In this document: positions 58,965 through 64,000 of the stretch, one piece after another | Numbering within the stretch: the stretch's first letter is position 1 | Layout of the letters: every line of letters begins with the position of its first letter | Assembly: GCF_023065955.2 (NCBI RefSeq) | Contig: NW_026622786.1 | Span: 46,362,938 to 46,426,937, forward strand | Direction: 5' to 3' | DNA from: Ursus arctos | Taxonomy: Eukaryota > Chordata > Mammalia > Carnivora > Ursidae | DNA: 64,000 nt | Position numbers and translations under genes: made by a program | Notes under the pieces: generated by a model | Database searches by the model: none | Seen by the model: only the letters and a program-made list of their open reading frames with translations | What the model was told of the DNA's origin: nothing

Positions 58965-59765
58965 ATAGTTACTTTAAAATTCAAAAATCTTAGGATGCTA
59001 CTTATGGTGAGGACAAATCAAAAGATATCAGTAGGATGTGTGCTTCCTACCCCTAGCTGAGCGTACAAACCTATTTGGGAAGTAAGAATTATGCACGTGA
59101 AAGATTAGTTAGTTATAAAAGAGTACATTGCACAGATTAATAGCATAGTAGTGATAATATACAGTTTTAAAAAGATTGCAATTTATTGTAATGTTAAATA
59201 AATTTTAATATAAATTATTTTATAGTTATAAATGTTTTAAATGTATAAAATATAGTTTATAAATTATATTTATATTTCAGATCTACATATTTGGAATTAT
59301 GTTTAAATAACATACATTAAATGTATTTAATATTAATATTAATGTGCGTGTGTATATATATTTGTTTACTCCAAAATACTCAATAGGCAAAAAACTAAGG
59401 CTTGGAGAGACTACTTCTCCAAAATCCAAAAGCGTTGTGACAGTAATACAAGCATATGAACAGCAAAACAAAGAGAGGTGCTCTATGATACCAAAACTAG
59501 AATTTATAATTTCCCTGCAAATTAAAAATATAGGAGAATAAAAGTATAGTTGGCTTGTTTATGATAGTATTTACTACAACTGGCACAGATTTTTTTTTTT
59601 TTACTTTTTCAATAACCTAAGTGTGCTTATTTTGAAGACTACAAGGATTTTAAGTGAAAGATCTACAAGATTTGCATTTTAAATACTATAGGAAAGGTGT
59701 GGAAGACAGTTTGAAAGAAGACAAGATCTGAGGATAGGAAAGTCACAGGTTTTTGTTTTTTTGTT
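58965..59765. other. Unassigned AT-rich stretch
   Basis: No gene or nameable repeat. 59160-59350 is strongly AT-rich. Confidence 0.5.
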
Positions 59766-60095
59766 TTGTTTAAATTAGACTTTAATTTTAGAGCAGTTTT
59801 AGGCTCACAGAAAGTGGAGACATACAGAATTCCCATCTATCCACCCCTTCAGTTTCTTCTATTAACATCTGGCATTGATGCGGTATGCTTGTTAGAATTG
59901 ATTAGCCAATATGAATACATTATTATTACCCAAAGTCCAGAGATTTGATTGGGATTCACTCTGTAGTATACATTCTATAGGTTTTGTCATCCTGTCATAC
60001 AGAATAGTTTCATTGCTTTAAAAGTACCTGTGTTTCAGCTGTTCTTCCTTCTCCCTCCACCGTCCCCAAATCCCTGGCAATAACTGATCTTTTTA
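59766..60095 (-). mobile_element. Old L1M 3' end
   Basis: 'TTTTAGAGCAGTTTTAGGCT', CACAGAAAGTGGAGACATAC, 'TATTATTACCCAAAGTCCAG', 'ACATTCTATAGGTTTTGTCA' and 'CCCTGGCAATAACTGATC' reproduce an old L1 3' end in inverted orientation. Truncated after about 330 bp. Confidence 0.82.
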
Positions 60096-60104
60096 CTATT
60101 TCAT

Positions 60105-60450
60105 TTATTCATTTAATATAATTTATAGAATATCATTCTATTTAGGCAATATTATAGGTGTTAGGGATGCAATGCTGAACAAATAGACTCGCTCCTGATT
60201 TCCATGCACTCTATTCTATTGGTGGGAGATGAGAAAAAGATAAATGATAAATACAATATTTAAAAGAGTTTAAAAATAAAATGCCATTATGGGATAAAAA
60301 AATGAATGAGGGAGGACGTTCTCTTTGGAGATGTGTAACTTGAGATAAGCACTACATAATAACAAGTGTATTCTGCAAATTTCTTAGGCTAGTGCATTCC
60401 AGACAGAACAAACACAAAATACAAAGGTTCTGATACATCAGAAAGGGCTT
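60105..60450 (+). repeat. Ancient dispersed repeat, class unresolved
   Basis: 'TTTCATTTATTCATTTAATA', 'GGTGTTAGGGATGCAATGCT' and 'GTGCATTCCAGACAGAACAA' follow the same old repeat as at 8611, 18890 and 32390. Confidence 0.5.
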
Positions 60451-60559
60451 GGTCTGTTTTAGTGCTAGAAAAATGTCTTCATGAAAAGACAAACATTTAT
60501 CACTCCAGTCACAACAAGCACTCAGCACACAGACCACCTCTGTTTCCAAATAGAACACT

Positions 60560-61000
60560 TGTAATTCCTCACTTTCCTGCACATCTCAGTGACAGTCAAC
60601 TGTTATCAACTCTCCTTGAGCTGCTCTCATACGCTTCTGGATTTATACTCCCACTTCTCTGGCTTCTCCTGAGATTCTTTTTCTTTTTTCCCTCCTCTAG
60701 CATACACAAAAATGTTGGATTTCTTTTTTAGAATGAAATGTTGGCTCTTTTCTTGCCTCTATCATCTTTCTGTAGATAATCTTATTGAAGCCCATGACTT
60801 TAAATATCATACTACTCATAAAATATTCTTGTTCAATTTTTGTTAATGAAACATACACACAGAAATTTTAACTTAAAAACATCAGATTCATCTTTGACTC
60901 TTTGATTCCTCCCTCTGTTTACCTTTCATACCCAACAGATTTCTAAGTTCTACATATAGTATATTAAAACCTATCTCTAATCCGATCGCTATTTTATAGT
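60560..61000 (+). mobile_element. L2 relic (upstream part)
   Basis: 'AAGCCCATGACTTTAAATAT', 'CTTTGACTCTTTGATTCCTC' and CTTTCATACCCAACAGATTTC fit the L2 region that encodes the end of ORF2. Very diverged. The incidental frame at 60462-60731 overlaps. Confidence 0.45.
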
Positions 61001-61006
61001 AGTGTA

Positions 61007-61170
61007 GCATTATGATTAAAAGCATGGTCTGTGATATCAAACTTCCTGATGCCTATTCTGTCCTATCATTAATAGCATGATCTACAGGAAGTGATCACTT
61101 CCTCAAGCCGTATTTCTTCATCATTACATCAGTTGTAGCAATTCACATATGAGATGTTTAGCATGTGCAG
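61007..61170 (+). mobile_element. MIR relic
   Basis: 'AGCATTATGATTAAAAGCAT', 'GGTCTGTGATATCAAACTTC' and 'TCCTCAAGCCGTATTTCTTC' follow the MIR 5' and core in order. Confidence 0.65.
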
Positions 61171-61194
61171 ACCTTACACTCTTCACAGGAATGA

Positions 61195-61349
61195 ACTGAA
61201 ATGAACCTAAATGTAAAACACAAAACTATAAATTCCTAGAAGATACATAGGAGAAAACAAAGATGACTTTGGATATGACTTTTTAGGTATAATACCAAAG
61301 ATACAATCCACACACACACAAAAGAAATAATTGATAAGCTGGACTAGAT
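61195..61349 (+). mobile_element. Old L1M ORF2 C-terminal piece, left part
   Basis: 'AACCTAAATGTAAAACACAA', AACTATAAATTCCTAGAAGA and 'GGATATGACTTTTTAGGTAT' are the ORF2 C-terminal region of an old L1. The text continues at about 61729 beyond a younger insertion. Confidence 0.75.
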
Positions 61350-61667
61350 TAAATTTAAAAGAGGCACAAACTCCTAGAAAGGAGGTGAGTGGGGGTATGG
61401 GTGAAATAAAGGGGATTAAGAGGTGAACTTCTAATTATAGAATAAGTCACAGAGATAAAAAGTACAGCATAGGGAATGTAGTCAATAATAGTGTAATAGT
61501 GTAATAACAGTGTTTGGTAACATATGGTGACTATACTTATCATGGTGAGGACCAAGTAATGTATAGAATTGTTGGATCAATATGTGATGCTTAAAAAATA
61601 TGTTGTATACCTGAAACTAATATAACATTGTATGTTAGCTATACTGCAATAAAATGTTTATATACTG

Positions 61668-61668
<1 letters not shown>
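61350..61668 (+). mobile_element. Younger L1 3' UTR nested in the old L1
   Basis: 'GGTGAAATAAAGGGGATTAA', 'ACAGCATAGGGAATGTAGTC', 'GGTGACTATACTTATCATGG' and ATACCTGAAACTAATATAAC are the carnivore L1 3' UTR in forward orientation. 5'-truncated to about 320 bp and followed by the TA array. Confidence 0.85.

Positions 61669-61728
<60 letters not shown>
61669..61728. repeat. (TA)30 microsatellite
   Basis: Sixty uninterrupted bases of alternating T and A at the junction between the younger L1 3' end and the resumed old L1. TATACTGCT occurs on both sides (61661-61669 and 61725-61733). Confidence 0.97.
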
Positions 61729-61729
<1 letters not shown>

Positions 61730-62101
61730 TGCTCTGTGAAAGACCCTGTCAAGAGGAGAAGATAAGCCACAGAACGGGAAAGAATATTTGCAAAATACAT
61801 ATCTGATTAAGGACTGTTCATCCAAAATATACAATGAACTCTTAAAATTGAACAATAAGAAAACAGATTGATTTAAAAATGGCTAAAGACCATAAAAGAC
61901 ACCTGAACAAAGAATATATGCACATTGCAAATAAGTACATGAAAAAATGTCCTATGTCATCAGGGAAACGCAATTAAAAAGAGACGATACCACTGCACAA
62001 CTATTACAATAGCCAAAGTCTGGAACATTGATAACACTGCATGTGTGAGGATACGGAGCAAGAGAAATTTTCATGTATTGCTGATAGGAATGCAAGATGG
62101 T

Positions 62102-62304
62102 GGGGCGCCTGGGTGGCTCAGTTGTTAAGCGTCTGCCTTCGGCTCAGGGCGTGATCCTGGAGTTCTGGGATCGAGCCCTATGTCAGGCTCTTCCCATGGG
62201 AGCCTGCTTCTTCCTCTCCCACTCCCCATGCTTGTGTTCCCTCTCATTGGCTATCTCTCTCTCTATCAAATAAATAAATAAAATCTTAAAAAAAAAAAAA
62301 AAAA
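62102..62304 (+). mobile_element. Young CAN-SINE with perfect 16-bp TSD
   Basis: GGGGCGCCTGGGTGGCTCAG head, GCGTCTGCCTTCGGCTCAGG, GGGATCGAGCCC, a CT tract and AATAAATAAATAAAATC plus A-tail. AGGAATGCAAGATGGT at 62086-62101 is repeated exactly at 62305-62320. The minus frame at 62183-62416 is incidental. Confidence 0.97.
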
Positions 62305-63030
62305 AGGAATGCAAGATGGTTCCACCACTTTGCAAGGTAATTTGGCAGTTTCTTAGAAAAGTAAGCATAGTCACAGCATATGATAAGACCCAGCAGTTGT
62401 TCTCCTTGGTATTCACTCAAAAACTTATGTCCATATCAAAACCTGCACATAGAGGTTTATAGCAGCTTTATTCATAATTCACAAATCTTGGAAGAAACCA
62501 GATGTCCTTCAGTAAATGAATGAATAAGTAAATTGTGGTACATCCAGAAAATGGAACATTAGTGAGTACTAAAGAGGCATGAGCCATCAAGCCATGAAAA
62601 GACATGGAGGAAACTTAAATTCATATTACTAAGTGAAAGAAGCCGATCTGAAAAGGCTAAATACATTTCATATCCCAACGACATGACATTCATGAAAAGG
62701 CAAAACTCAGGAGATGACAAAAAAAATCAGTGGTAGAAGGCCAAAGAAATGTCTAGGGATAGAAGGCTGGTTTTAGGGGTAAAAGGCCAGAAAGATGAAT
62801 AGGCAGAGTACAGAGGATTTGTAGAGCAGTGTAAATACTTGATATCATTCAATAATGATGGACAAATTTCATTATACATGTGTTCAACCTCAGAATGCAC
62901 ACCACCAAGAGTGATTCTTAAGGTAAACTGTGGAATCTGGGTGAATACGATGTTAATTTAGGTTCGTTCTATGGAAAAAAAAAAAAGCCACTTTTGTGAA
63001 TGATACTCATAATGATGGAGGCTCTGTATT

Positions 63031-63043
63031 GGGGGGGGGGGGG
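63031..63043. repeat. G13 homopolymer
   Basis: Thirteen consecutive G residues inside the old L1 3' end. A likely indel hotspot and sequencing-error site. Confidence 0.97.
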
Positions 63044-63289
63044 CAGGAGTATAAGGATAATCTATGTACCTTCCTCTCAGTAGTGTTGTAAACCTAACAG
63101 CTGCTCAAAATAAATAATATTAAAGTTACAAAATAAACTTCACAAACTTCAAAGGAAAAAACATGTCTAGGCAGGATGGTACATCATAAACTCTTACTAA
63201 AGGTTAGCTGTTATATTTGTTGTCACAGTCATTGTAATTATTATCACTCCGTGGCCAGTGTTACAACCTTAGCCCATCACTAGGCTCAT

Positions 63290-63980
63290 CCTCTAGGATG
63301 TCCCTTAACTGGTTTTTCTCCTTTCCCTGTTGCCCCTTTCCTATGCAAGTCTAATCAGCAGCTGGAATTATTTTTTTTTAAATGAAATTGGAATCGTATT
63401 ATTCTTCTGACTGAAAATCTCTGTGATAGCCTTTTACGCTTACATTGATTTTGAAAATCGTTATGTTCTATGATGCCGAACGCAATCTGGCCCCTGCCCA
63501 TTTTCCCAACTTCAATGTTTGTTACTCTTCATCATGTCTCATTCACACCCTTTAGCTGAAAGAGGTTTTCTTTTCCTAAATCATGTAAAACTCTTTCCCT
63601 TGACTGGCCGTCCCCATCCCTCTCACCCATGTCAATCTTTCTGGAATATCTATCCAACTACTCTTCACCTTTGTTGTTTTCCTTCAGACTTCAGCTTAAA
63701 CAACACTTTCTCAGAGAGGCCTTCCCTGACCACTCAGTCTGAAAAATCTCTTCCATTCTTGACTCTCACAAAAAAATTTTTTTTTTCATTTCTGGCATGT
63801 ATAATACTTTCTAAGTAAATACTTGACTAAGTGTTACTGGCATATTACCTATTTCCCTGATGCGGGCAGGGTCTATGACTATGTTGTTAATCACAGTATA
63901 CCCACAGAGTTGTAAGGAACATTAGCACATGGTCCAAGCTGAATAAAACATTTGTTAAATGAATAAGTGAAAAGTGCTCA
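63290..63980 (+). mobile_element. L2 LINE 3' end
   Basis: Best L2 in the window: 'CGCAATCTGGCCCCTGCCCA', 'CTCAGAGAGGCCTTCCCTGA', 'CAGACTTCAGCTTAAACAAC', 'GGGCAGGGTCTATGACTATG' and the terminal 'GTTAAATGAATAAGTG'. All landmarks are in order. The 99-codon frame at 63519-63818 lies on it and is not a gene. Confidence 0.85.
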
Positions 63981-64000
63981 AATAATTAATGGAAAGGATA

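Larger units (their letters stand above)
61729..63125 (+). mobile_element. Old L1M ORF2 C-terminal/3' UTR, right part, split by a CAN-SINE
   Basis: 'GAAAGACCCTGTCAAGAGGA', 'GCAAAATACATATCTGATTA', 'ATTTGGCAGTTTCTTAGAAA', 'GATGTCCTTCAGTAAATGAA' and 'GGTACATCCAGAAAATGGAA' continue the old L1 in order. Interrupted at 62102-62304 by a SINE. Ends in an A-rich tail near 63125 after a G13 run. Confidence 0.8.

Noticed and set aside
63519..63818. 99-codon plus frame with a hydrophobic end
   Set aside because: It lies over a recognisable L2 3' end and is incidental.
1..64000. CRISPR array, bacterial operon, phage or toxin system
   Set aside because: Repeat content (CAN-SINE, L1, L2, MIR, MaLR), AT-richness and absence of long frames identify vertebrate non-coding DNA. 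No direct-repeat/spacer array is present.

Overview
This window is AT-rich mammalian nuclear DNA with no protein-coding gene I can support. It reads as an intergenic gene desert or the interior of a very long intron. None of the open frames (longest 128 codons) looks like a cellular gene. The recognisable ones are pieces of LINE-1 ORF2 in decaying L1 copies. I saw no tRNA, rRNA, CRISPR array or bacterial-type operon.

The organism is most likely an arctoid caniform carnivore, such as a bear or seal relative. Nine CAN-SINE (tRNA-Lys-derived, SINEC) copies are present. The freshest, near 15.8, 18.1 and 62.1 kb, have the head 'GGGGCGCCTGGGTGGC', the 'CTTCGGCTCAGGGCGTGATC' block and a CT-rich tail before AATAAATAAA that I associate with bears and pinnipeds rather than cats. 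Carnivore-type L1 3' UTRs occur at 1.5, 2.9, 23.3, 36.0 and 61.4 kb. The species call is inference; the carnivore call is strong.

Layout: 0-1.5 kb is unassigned, with a MITE-like hairpin. At 1.5-1.8 kb lies a truncated L1 3' UTR (minus). At 2.9-8.6 kb is the dominant element, a nearly complete minus-strand L1 broken by three CAN-SINEs. At 9-15.3 kb there are several MLT1-type (ERVL-MaLR) LTR relics, an ancient L1 endonuclease scrap and an L2 relic. From 15.8 to 27.4 kb there are CAN-SINEs, MIRs, a small L1 3' end and much unassigned DNA. At 27.5-29.9 kb is a rearranged old L1. From 30 to 44 kb the DNA is mostly unassigned, with a 5'-inverted (twin-primed) L1 at 34.9-36.35 kb and a possible MLT2 LTR near 39.5 kb. 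At 43.8-47.9 kb an MLT1 LTR abuts an internally deleted L1M4-like element, which abuts an opposed L1 5' UTR. At 51.1-51.3 kb is a long GGGA/GGAGA polypurine tract. From 55 to 64 kb there are L2 and MIR relics and an old L1 split by a younger L1 3' end, a (TA)30 array and a recent CAN-SINE.

The only 'genes working together' here are retrotransposon parts: L1 supplies reverse transcriptase, and CAN-SINEs and truncated L1s are its products. I found no convincing undescribed biological system. The items worth a second look are L1 rearrangement structures, nested-insertion chronology, unstable simple repeats and a few non-repetitive segments that could be conserved non-coding elements. All repeat-family calls are from pattern memory without a database search, and boundaries are approximate unless a target-site duplication (TSD) is cited.
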